This document shows, one piece after another, positions 5,943-11,355 of a stretch of DNA of 11,355 nucleotides (positions are counted from its first letter, which is position 1; every line of letters begins with the position of its first letter). The translations under genes were made by a program, and so were the position numbers. The stretch is from the NCBI GenBank assembly GCA_029974855.1, contig JARKQO010000284.1, positions 1 through 11,355 on the forward strand, read 5' to 3'. This DNA is from Eubacteriales bacterium. Lineage in GTDB: Bacteria > Bacillota_A > Clostridia > Christensenellales > Aristaeellaceae. The notes under the pieces are model-generated. The model was not told where the DNA came from. It saw nothing but the letters and a program-made list of their open reading frames with translations, and ran no database searches.

Positions 5943-6989
5943 TTATTCCAGCGCCAGGGAAATGGGTGCAAACTCCTCCCCAGTGTCGCTCCGGTACGGT
6001 ACCAGCTCCAGCGCCTGGGGCCAACCCTTCAGGCGCTCATACACCTGTTCCACTGTTTCCTGATAGTGCCAGGAGGCGTCGTCGCTGTATTTCCGCCCGC
6101 CGGTGAGGAGGCCATAGGAGCGGCCTTCCCCATCCCGCAGCCTGAACCAGAGGCTGCCATATTGTTCCATCCAATCCTCCAGGTTCTCTTGATCCACCCG
6201 GTAGGTGGCCCTTACATAGGTGGCCAGCGGGGTCAAGGTCACTTCCGCCTGGGTCAAGATGATCCCCAGCCCCTGGACCTGCACCGGCGTTTGCGCCCGC
6301 CTCCGGGTGTGGGCCATGTCCTCCGCCCGGATGGACACCTCCACCTGGGCCTGCTCCAAGTCCCTCTGCTGCCCTTGCCCGTCCAGAAGGCGCACGCCGG
6401 GGGCGAACACAAGACGCAGTGGGCCACCGGAACCCGGCCTGCTCCCCACGTCAATCACATAGTGCATCAGCACCGTTTGCTCATCCAGGCTTTTCCAGTC
6501 CCGCCCGGCCAAGTACAGGTTTTCCCCCATGGCCTCATTCTGCCACAGCACCAAATGCCGCCCCTCCTGGGGCGGTCTTTCCGCCCGGGGGTCAAACTCG
6601 CTCAGCAGCACATCCCGGGAACCCTTGGCCTGAAACTCCACAGCCAGAAACACGGAGCTCCCGTCCGTCACCGCGTCCCGCACCGTGACGCGAACCGATT
6701 CCAACTCCCCGCCCTGTTGGGCAAAGCCGCTTTGGAGACGGTTTTGAACCTCCTGGGGCGCTTCTGTGCCGGGAAAAAGAAAATCAAAGGTTCCCAGGCT
6801 GTGGGCCGCTAAGGCGGCTCCCGCCAGGGCCAGCAGCAGCGCAAAGGCCACCGCCAGACCGGACACCTTCCTCACCCGGGGGCCTTCTTCCAACTGCCCG
6901 CAGGCCTTGCGCATCCCCAGGCGGTACTCCTGGGGCGCGTTCCCATAGGCTTTTTGCAATCTGCTTTGCAGCTCCGTCCTCTCCTTCAT
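5943..6989 (-). CDS. Membrane-anchored presumed anti-sigma factor
   Basis: This 348-residue protein has a cytoplasmic N-terminus of about 42 residues rich in charge (MKERTELQSRLQKAYG), one membrane helix at about 43-62, and an outside region of about 285 residues. The outside region is beta-rich (VRVTVRDAVTDGSSVFLAVEF, ILTQAEVTLTPLATYVRATYRV), a layout like DUF4179-type proteins of Firmicutes. It begins four bases after the sigma factor stop, with AGGAGG inside the end of the sigma gene, so the two are translationally coupled. By context it should hold the sigma factor at the membrane until an outside signal is sensed. No zinc-binding HxxxCxxC anti-sigma motif is visible, so binding to the sigma factor is inferred from gene order. 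The signal is unknown. Confidence 0.75.
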   Translation of the reverse strand: MKERTELQSRLQKAYGNAPQEYRLGMRKACGQLEEGPRVRKVSGLAVAFALLLALAGAALAAHSLGTFDFLFPGTEAPQEVQNRLQSGFAQQGGELESVRVTVRDAVTDGSSVFLAVEFQAKGSRDVLLSEFDPRAERPPQEGRHLVLWQNEAMGENLYLAGRDWKSLDEQTVLMHYVIDVGSRPGSGGPLRLVFAPGVRLLDGQGQQRDLEQAQVEVSIRAEDMAHTRRRAQTPVQVQGLGIILTQAEVTLTPLATYVRATYRVDQENLEDWMEQYGSLWFRLRDGEGRSYGLLTGGRKYSDDASWHYQETVEQVYERLKGWPQALELVPYRSDTGEEFAPISLALE

Positions 6990-6993
6990 GGCC

Positions 6994-7455
6994 CTACACC
7001 TCCTCTTTCCATTGGGCCCTCAGCTGCTCCCGGGCGCGGCTGAGGCGGGATTTCACCGTGCCCAAGGGAACCCCCAGGACCTTGGCTACCTCCGCCACAG
7101 GCCAGCCCTCCATATAGTGCAGCGCCACCACCTCCCGCAGGGGCAAGGGCAATGCCTCCACGCAGTGCTTCAATGCCAGGTCGGGAGCCCCGGCCTCCTG
7201 CTGCTGAGGAATGTCCGTCAGCACCATGTTGCGGCTTTTTCGCAGCAGCGTATGGCATTCATTCACCAAGATCCGCATCAGCCAGGGCTTGAAGCGTTCT
7301 CTTTTCCTCAGCTGATGGCGGTTTTGCCAGGCCCGCAGCAGGCAGCTTTGCATGGCGTCCTGCCGGTCCTGGGGCCTGCGAAGCAGCATGGAGCTGACCC
7401 GGTACATCGTGTCCGCCAGCGCCATGGCCCGGTCCTCAAAGTCGTCCTTTGTCAT
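6994..7455 (-). CDS. ECF-family RNA polymerase sigma factor
   Basis: This 153-residue protein is the usual ECF size. Region 2 spans about 8-76, with the core-binding and -10 recognition helices (DRQDAMQSCLLRAWQNRHQL, RFKPWLMRILVNECHTLLRK). A short linker leads to region 4 at about 97-146, whose helix-turn-helix reads VAEVAKVLGVPLGTVKSRLSRAREQL. The start has AAGGAGG nine bases upstream. It directly precedes the membrane protein gene that should be its anti-sigma factor. The upstream region has an ECF-type promoter candidate, so it probably activates its own operon. Other targets cannot be told from this window, and no second copy of the same promoter motif was noticed. Confidence 0.92.
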   Translation of the reverse strand: MTKDDFEDRAMALADTMYRVSSMLLRRPQDRQDAMQSCLLRAWQNRHQLRKRERFKPWLMRILVNECHTLLRKSRNMVLTDIPQQQEAGAPDLALKHCVEALPLPLREVVALHYMEGWPVAEVAKVLGVPLGTVKSRLSRAREQLRAQWKEEV

Positions 7456-7488
7456 TGGTTCGGCCTCCTTGTGCAGCTACACCCCTAT

Positions 7489-7514
7489 GACGCGGCAAAG
7501 GTCCATTTGGTTCG
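7489..7514 (-). promoter_or_regulatory. ECF-type promoter candidate for the sigma/anti-sigma operon
   Basis: On the minus strand CGAACC (7514-7509) is followed by 16 bases and CGTC (7492-7489). This resembles the AAC-type -35 and CGTC -10 elements of ECF promoters such as those of Bacillus SigM and SigW. The predicted start near 7482 gives a short leader to the ATG at 7455. No good sigma-A pair was found on this strand in the gap. Autoregulation is inferred. Confidence 0.5.
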
Positions 7515-7556
7515 GCGAAAAAGGATTGCCCTCTCTTCATTAATCCCCGCCGGTTA

Positions 7557-7585
7557 TTGAGCTTTTCCTCCGGTTCTGCTATCAT
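7557..7585 (+). promoter_or_regulatory. Sigma-A promoter of the dioxygenase gene
   Basis: TTGAGC (7557-7562), a 17-base spacer and TATCAT (7580-7585) match the vegetative consensus at four and five of six positions. The start would fall near 7592, about 37 bases before the ATG. Confidence 0.65.
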
Positions 7586-7628
7586 GATCCATAGGGATTC
7601 TTAGCACGTAAGAAACGGGGGGACTGCT

Positions 7629-8405
7629 ATGGCGCGGATGCCTGTCTTATTTATAGGTCATGGCTCGCCCATGAACGCCATCGAAAACAACCCATACACC
7701 GCGCAATGGGAGGCTCTGGGCGGCATGCTTCCCCGTCCGGAGGCCATCCTGTCTGTATCCGCCCACTGGTTTACCCGGGGCAGCAAAATAGCCGATACTG
7801 CCACACCCAGGACCATCTACGACATGTACGGCTTTCCGGAGGCTTTGTACCAAATCGTGTACAACGCCCCCGGTTCTCCCCGCTTGGCTCATGAGGCCAA
7901 GAACCTCATCCAGCGGCCTGTGGAAATCGACAATACCTGGGGCCTGGACCACGGCACATGGTCTGTGCTGCACCGGGTCTATCCCCAGGCGGATATCCCT
8001 GTGTTCCAGCTGAGCGTGGACCGGGCCGCTGCCCCGGAAGCCCTGTACCAAATCGGCAGAGAGCTTCGCCCCCTGCGGGATCAGGGGGTGCTGGTGATGG
8101 GCAGCGGCAACATCGTCCACAACCTGGGCCTGGTGGATTGGAACCTGGAGGGAGGCTATGGCTGGGCAGAGGATTTTGACGGCTACATCCGGCAGCGGAT
8201 TTTGGAGGGCCGCCACCAGGACGTGGTTCATTTTGAAAGGGCAGGGGCGTCCGCGTCCCTGGCAGTACCCATCATGGACCATTTTGGGCCGCTGCTGTAT
8301 GTGCTGGGGGCCAGCCAGGAAAACGATTCGGTTTCTTTTTTTAACAACGGCTATGTGCTGGGCTCCCTGTCCATGACCTGCTGCCTGCTGGGGGAGGCCA
8401 CATAA
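7629..8405 (+). CDS. ygiD: YgiD/DODA-type extradiol dioxygenase (class III, LigB-like)
   Basis: This 258-residue protein matches the usual length (about 260) of the 4,5-DOPA extradiol dioxygenase family. Metal ligands are recognisable as His11 (FIGHGSPMNAI), His46 (SVSAHWFTRG) and His218 (PIMDHFGPLLYVLGA). GSGNIVHNL (158-166) carries the likely catalytic His164, and WGLDHGTW (104-111) is a further family motif. The family opens catechol-type rings such as L-DOPA using a non-haem metal and O2. The true substrate in a presumed strict anaerobe is unclear, since O2 would be scarce, so a different or detoxifying reaction is possible. It has its own promoter, a G-rich ribosome site (GGGGGGA) and a terminator, so it is a single-gene unit divergent from the sigma operon. 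Confidence 0.9.
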   Translation: MARMPVLFIGHGSPMNAIENNPYTAQWEALGGMLPRPEAILSVSAHWFTRGSKIADTATPRTIYDMYGFPEALYQIVYNAPGSPRLAHEAKNLIQRPVEIDNTWGLDHGTWSVLHRVYPQADIPVFQLSVDRAAAPEALYQIGRELRPLRDQGVLVMGSGNIVHNLGLVDWNLEGGYGWAEDFDGYIRQRILEGRHQDVVHFERAGASASLAVPIMDHFGPLLYVLGASQENDSVSFFNNGYVLGSLSMTCCLLGEAT

Positions 8406-8429
8406 GAGACGAAGCGCAATCCGCAAGAA

Positions 8430-8462
8430 GCCGCCCCAAAGGCCTTCGGGGCGGCGCTTTTT
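8430..8462 (+). terminator. Intrinsic terminator after the dioxygenase gene
   Basis: GCCGCCCC (8430-8437) pairs perfectly with GGGGCGGC (8448-8455) over a 10-base loop and is followed by GCTTTTTC. It begins 24 bases after the stop. On the minus strand the same hairpin is followed by TTCTTG, so it may also stop transcripts from the convergent small gene. Confidence 0.82.
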
Positions 8463-8517
8463 CAAATAGCGGTATGCTCCGCCAGTGCGGGAAATTCCTG
8501 ATCCTGAGACGGCTTGC

Positions 8518-8757
8518 TTACAGCACGTTGGAGGAGGTGGATTCCACAAAAATGCTGCCGTCCTTGCGGCGGGTCAGCTTGGCCTTGTTCCCGGCTCCAT
8601 CGTCCAAAGTCATCTTCCCAAGGTCGTTGAGCTGCATAAAATTGGCCGCGTCGCTTTCCACAAAACCGACCCAATCCTTGCGGTCCCGCTGCACTTTCTC
8701 TTTCCCCGAGCTTTCCACCATTTCCTCGATGCTCTGCCGTTGCTTGTTCTCTGCCAT
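8518..8757 (-). CDS. Small charged protein of unknown function (79 residues)
   Basis: The start at 8757 (MAENKQRQSIEEM) is chosen because CAGGAGGG lies just upstream. A longer in-frame start at 8799 would lie upstream of the predicted transcript start. The protein has a charged, probably helical first half (QSIEEMVESSGKEKVQRDRKDW) and a second half that looks like a small beta fold (MTLDDGAGNKAKLTRRKDGSIFVEST). It has no signal peptide, membrane helix or cysteine. I do not recognise the family. It has its own strong promoter, follows the ABC transporter operon in the same direction, and converges on the dioxygenase terminator. A small regulatory or stress protein is possible but nothing in the sequence shows it. 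Confidence 0.75.
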   Translation of the reverse strand: MAENKQRQSIEEMVESSGKEKVQRDRKDWVGFVESDAANFMQLNDLGKMTLDDGAGNKAKLTRRKDGSIFVESTSSNVL

Positions 8758-8787
8758 GGTGTCCCTCCTGTTTTTAGTGACGTATGC

Positions 8788-8815
8788 ATTATACACCATC
8801 AGAAGGGACCGTCAA
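8788..8815 (-). promoter_or_regulatory. Strong sigma-A promoter of the 79-residue protein gene
   Basis: On the minus strand TTGACG (8815-8810), a 16-base spacer and TATAAT (8793-8788) make the best vegetative promoter in the window. The predicted start near 8781 gives a leader of about 24 bases. It lies between the ATPase stop (8844) and the small gene, so that gene need not depend on transporter read-through. Confidence 0.78.
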
Positions 8816-8843
8816 GCCGCGGGAAAGAGTAAGGGGCGGGCCC

Positions 8844-9638
8844 TCAGGACAGCAGCAGCCGGTCGCTGGCCAGCTGCTGGCCGCTGGCCTTGCCAAAGAG
8901 GGCCAGCAGCCCCTCCACCGTGAGGCTCTTTTTCTCCTCCCCCGCCACATCCACGATGATCTTGCCCTCGTGCATCATCAGCAGGCGGTTGCCATGGGCG
9001 ATGGCGTCCCGCATGTTATGGGTCACCATGAGGGCCGTGAGCTTTTCCTCCTGGATGAACTGGTCGCTGAGGACCAGCACCTTGGCGGCGGTTTTGGGGT
9101 CCAGGGCGGCGGTGTGCTCGTCCAGCAGCAGCAGCTTGGGGGCCGTGAGGGTGGCCATTAGCAGCGTCAGGGCCTGGCGCTGTCCTCCGGAAAGCAAGCC
9201 CACCTTGGAGGTCATGCGCTTTTCCAGGCCCAGGTCCAGGTGCTTAAGGTATTCGGCATACCGCTTGCGCTCGGCGGCGGTAACGCCCCATCTGAGGGTG
9301 CGCCTCTTCCCCCGGCGCATGGCCATGGCCAGGTTTTCCTCGATGTTCATGTCCCCGGCGGTGCCCATGATGGGGTCCTGAAACACACGGCCCAGGTATT
9401 TGGCTCGCCTGAACTCCGACAGGCGGGTCACGTTGACGCCGTCGATCTCGATCATGCCCTCGTCCACCGGGTACACCCCGGCCACGGCGTTCAGCAACGT
9501 GGACTTGCCCGCGCCGTTGCCGCCGATGACGCTGACAAAATCCCCGGGCCGGAGGGTCAAATCCACCCCGTCCAGGGCCAGCTTTTCGTTCACCGTGCCG
9601 GTATTGAAGCTCTTGCGAATCCCCGTCAGCCTTAGCAA
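8844..9638 (-). CDS. ABC transporter ATP-binding protein (COG1101 type)
   Basis: This 264-residue ATPase shows Walker A GGNGAGKST (39-47), the Q-loop glutamine at 87, signature LSGGQ (149-153), Walker B LLLLDEH (169-175), D-loop (ALD, 178-180) and switch His207. It energises import by the permease encoded just upstream. The best match by memory is the ATPase of COG2984/COG4120/COG1101 transporters, which include the streptococcal TrpXYZ tryptophan system. The start is a TTG at 9638, giving MLRLTGIRKSFN, the usual N-terminus of this family. It overlaps the permease stop in TTGCTAA, with GAGGGGG eight bases upstream. No clear terminator follows its stop. Confidence 0.92.
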   Translation of the reverse strand: MLRLTGIRKSFNTGTVNEKLALDGVDLTLRPGDFVSVIGGNGAGKSTLLNAVAGVYPVDEGMIEIDGVNVTRLSEFRRAKYLGRVFQDPIMGTAGDMNIEENLAMAMRRGKRRTLRWGVTAAERKRYAEYLKHLDLGLEKRMTSKVGLLSGGQRQALTLLMATLTAPKLLLLDEHTAALDPKTAAKVLVLSDQFIQEEKLTALMVTHNMRDAIAHGNRLLMMHEGKIIVDVAGEEKKSLTVEGLLALFGKASGQQLASDRLLLS

Positions 9639-10531
9639 TTCTCCCGCCCCCTCATGGACCGCCGGATGGTGTTCAGGTAGTCCTGGAACATCGGCAAAGA
9701 TAGCGCCAGCGCCACGGTGATGGCGGTGAACAGCTTCAGATCGTTGGTGGGCATGCCCAGCTTCAGCACCATGGCGATGATGACCCGGTAGGTCACCGCC
9801 CCCAGGATGAGGGAAAAGAGCCTGCTAAAGAAGTTGCGCCTGCCAAAGAGCACCTCGCCGATGATCAGCGAGGCCAGGCCGATGACGATGGAGCCGGTGC
9901 CCATCTGCACATCCGCGAAGTTCTGGCTCTGGGCGATCATAGCACCGCTGAGGGATACCAAGCCGTTGCTGATCATCAGCCCCAGAATCTTCATGTTGTC
10001 GGTGTTCACGCCCTGGGCCCGCACCATGTTGGGGTTGTTGCCCGTGGCCCGGATCACGTTCCCCAACTCGGTTCCAAAGAACCAATACAGGACGGCGATG
10101 ATGGCCATGACCAAAGCAAAGCCCAGCAAAGCCACGGCCACGTTTTTCTCCAGCCCCAGGGCCTCCAGGGGGGTATACACCGTGCCCATGCGCAGCAGCG
10201 ACACGTTGGCCTTCCCCATGACCCGCAGGTTCACCGAATACAGCGCGATCATGGTGAGAATCCCCGACAGCAGCGCGGGGATGCGCAGCTTGGTATGCAA
10301 CAGCCCCGTCACCAGGCCCGCCGCCAGGCCCGCCAGCAGCGCGCAGCCCGTGGCCGCGTAGGGGTGCGCCCCGCCATAGATCATCGAGGCCGACACCGCC
10401 GCGCCCAAGGTGATGCTGCCCTCCACCGTCAAATCCGCAATATCCAGAATACGGTAGGTGATATACACCCCAATGGTCATCACGGCCCACAGAAGCCCCA
10501 GCGCCACCGCGCCCAACAGAATTTGAGACAT
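9632..10531 (-). CDS. ABC transporter permease (COG4120 type)
   Basis: This integral membrane protein of 299 residues has about eight hydrophobic segments. Its N-terminus (MSQILLGAVALGLLWAVMTIGVYITYRILDIADLTVEGSI in two parts, helix then ADLTVEGS motif) is typical of the COG4120 permeases that partner COG2984 binding proteins. RATGNNPNMVRAQGVNTDNMK (about 165-185) resembles the cytoplasmic coupling loop that contacts the ATPase. The ATG at 10531 is preferred to the TTG two codons upstream because AAGGGAG lies ten bases before it and only four before the TTG. It overlaps the ATPase gene by seven bases. The substrate cannot be told from the permease. Aromatic amino acids are a candidate from the TrpXYZ relationship. 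Confidence 0.9.
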   Translation of the reverse strand: MSQILLGAVALGLLWAVMTIGVYITYRILDIADLTVEGSITLGAAVSASMIYGGAHPYAATGCALLAGLAAGLVTGLLHTKLRIPALLSGILTMIALYSVNLRVMGKANVSLLRMGTVYTPLEALGLEKNVAVALLGFALVMAIIAVLYWFFGTELGNVIRATGNNPNMVRAQGVNTDNMKILGLMISNGLVSLSGAMIAQSQNFADVQMGTGSIVIGLASLIIGEVLFGRRNFFSRLFSLILGAVTYRVIIAMVLKLGMPTNDLKLFTAITVALALSLPMFQDYLNTIRRSMRGRENC

Positions 10532-10553
10532 GAACAACGTTCTCCCTTAAAAG

Positions 10554-10579
10554 GCGCGGGCCGCTTACGCGGCCCGCGC
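10554..10579 (-). terminator. Stable GNRA-capped hairpin between binding-protein and permease genes
   Basis: GCGCGGGCCGC and GCGGCCCGCGC form a perfect 11-base stem. On the transcribed strand the loop is GTAA, a GNRA tetraloop, and CTTTT follows. It lies 16 bases after the binding-protein stop and before the permease ribosome site. It may be a partial terminator or a 3' stabiliser that gives more binding protein than membrane subunits, as in many ABC importers. Confidence 0.75.
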
Positions 10580-10595
10580 GCCCTTGATGCTTGCC

Positions 10596-11355
10596 TTACT
10601 CCATCGGCTGCGCGTAGGCCAGGTAGGCCTCGGGAATGGTGAAGCCAATGGCCTCGGCATAGGTGGAATTGAAGGTATAGTCCATCTTGGAGGCGGTTTC
10701 AATGGGCATGGCGGAAACGTTCTCGCCGGCCAGCACCCGCAGCGCCATGAGGCCGGTTTGGTATCCCAGGTCATAGTAATTGATGCCCAGGGTAGCCAGG
10801 CCTCCGCTCATGGCCATGCCGGCCTCCCCGCAGATGATGGGCTTCTTGGCCCCGGTGGCCACCTCGTACACCACCGCCATGGAGGAGGCGAACACGTTAT
10901 CCGTGGGGATGTACAGGACATCGCAGCTGCCCACGATGGATTGGGTGGCCTGCTGCACATCGTTGGAGGAGGCCACGGTGGCCTCGGTGTAGACCATGCC
11001 CTGGGCCTCGATGGCCTCCTTGGCCATCTGGGCCTGGACGATGGAGTTATCCTCGCTGGAGGTGTACAGTACGCCTACGGTCTTGGTTTCGGGGAACAGC
11101 TCCTTGAGCAGCTTGATCTGGTCCGCCACAGGGTTCATGTCCGTGGTGCCGGACACGTTGGTGCCCGGGGCTTCATTGCTGTCTACCAGCCGGGCCGCCT
11201 CGTAGTCCGTGATGGCGGTGCCCAGAATCGGGATGGTAGTGGTCTTGCCCGCTATGGATTGGGCCGCCGGGGTGGCGATGGCCAGCACCAAATCCACGTT
11301 GTTGGCCACAAAGCGGTCGGAGATGGTGGCCAGGTTGGAGGCGTCCGCCTGGGCG
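10596..11355 (-). CDS. ABC transporter substrate-binding protein (COG2984 type), N-terminus beyond window
   Basis: The frame is open to the window edge, giving 252 C-terminal residues. The signal peptide and start are missing, so the GTG at 11309 is not the true start. The visible part fits a type I periplasmic-binding fold of the COG2984 (TrpX-like) family: VDLVLAIATPAAQSIA, IPILGTAITDYEAARLV, GTNVSGTTDMNPVADQIKLL, KTVGVLYTSSEDNS, DVLYIPTDNVFASSM, KPIICGEAGMAMSGGLATLGINYYDLGYQTG. The protein should be a surface lipoprotein that hands ligand to the permease. The TPGTNVSG-like and DN motifs are the usual ligand-contact areas of the family, but the ligand is not evident. The promoter and any T-box or riboswitch would lie outside the window. 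Confidence 0.9.
   Translation of the reverse strand, partial: AQADASNLATISDRFVANNVDLVLAIATPAAQSIAGKTTTIPILGTAITDYEAARLVDSNEAPGTNVSGTTDMNPVADQIKLLKELFPETKTVGVLYTSSEDNSIVQAQMAKEAIEAQGMVYTEATVASSNDVQQATQSIVGSCDVLYIPTDNVFASSMAVVYEVATGAKKPIICGEAGMAMSGGLATLGINYYDLGYQTGLMALRVLAGENVSAMPIETASKMDYTFNSTYAEAIGFTIPEAYLAYAQPME

Noticed and set aside
10532..10595. T-box or riboswitch controlling the transporter
   Set aside because: Only a simple GNRA hairpin lies in this gap, with no T-box consensus. Any leader regulator would be upstream of the binding-protein gene, outside the window.
11307..11309. GTG at 11309 as the start of the substrate-binding protein
   Set aside because: The frame continues open to the window edge with family-like sequence (TISDRFVANNVDLVLAI), so the gene is cut by the window rather than starting here.

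Overview
The window looks like chromosomal DNA from a high-GC, spore-forming Clostridia-type Firmicute, possibly an Oscillospiraceae-like gut anaerobe. This rests on strong AGGAGG ribosome sites, exosporium-like collagen proteins, a SrtB-fold protein, an ECF sigma/anti-sigma pair and a COG2984/4120/1101 ABC transporter. The taxonomy is inferred from gene content and base composition. No rRNA, tRNA, CRISPR array, insertion sequence or phage gene was seen.

Region 1 (1-4071) is a collagen-like surface protein locus. A minus-strand operon runs from a TPR-tailed family 2 glycosyltransferase (2888-1767) into a collagen-like protein (1754-639) and a second one cut by the window edge (623-1). A third, cysteine-rich collagen-like protein (3109-4071) is divergent. 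All three share an N-terminal domain of about 95 residues before their Gly-X-Y tract. The divergent intergenic region has two matching sigma-K-like promoter candidates (AC, 16 bases, CATANNNTG), one per direction, with a 14-base perfect palindrome between them. The simplest reading is a late-sporulation module that makes and glycosylates hair-like spore-surface proteins.

Region 2 (4166-5831) is a monocistronic gene behind a good sigma-A promoter. It encodes an exported protein in which a class B sortase fold, with the catalytic His replaced by Asn, is fused to a C39-like cysteine peptidase domain with an apparently intact triad. A long perfect inverted repeat separates it from the convergent region 3.

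Region 3 (5943-7514, minus) is an ECF sigma factor and a membrane-anchored presumed anti-sigma factor, four bases apart, behind a plausible ECF-type promoter that suggests autoregulation. Divergent from it is a YgiD/DODA-type extradiol dioxygenase gene (7629-8405) with its own sigma-A promoter and a hairpin terminator.

Region 4 (8518-11355, minus) holds a partial ABC substrate-binding lipoprotein-type gene, its permease and its ATPase. A very stable GNRA-capped hairpin between the first two genes probably sets their relative expression. A 79-residue protein of unknown function follows, with its own strong promoter.
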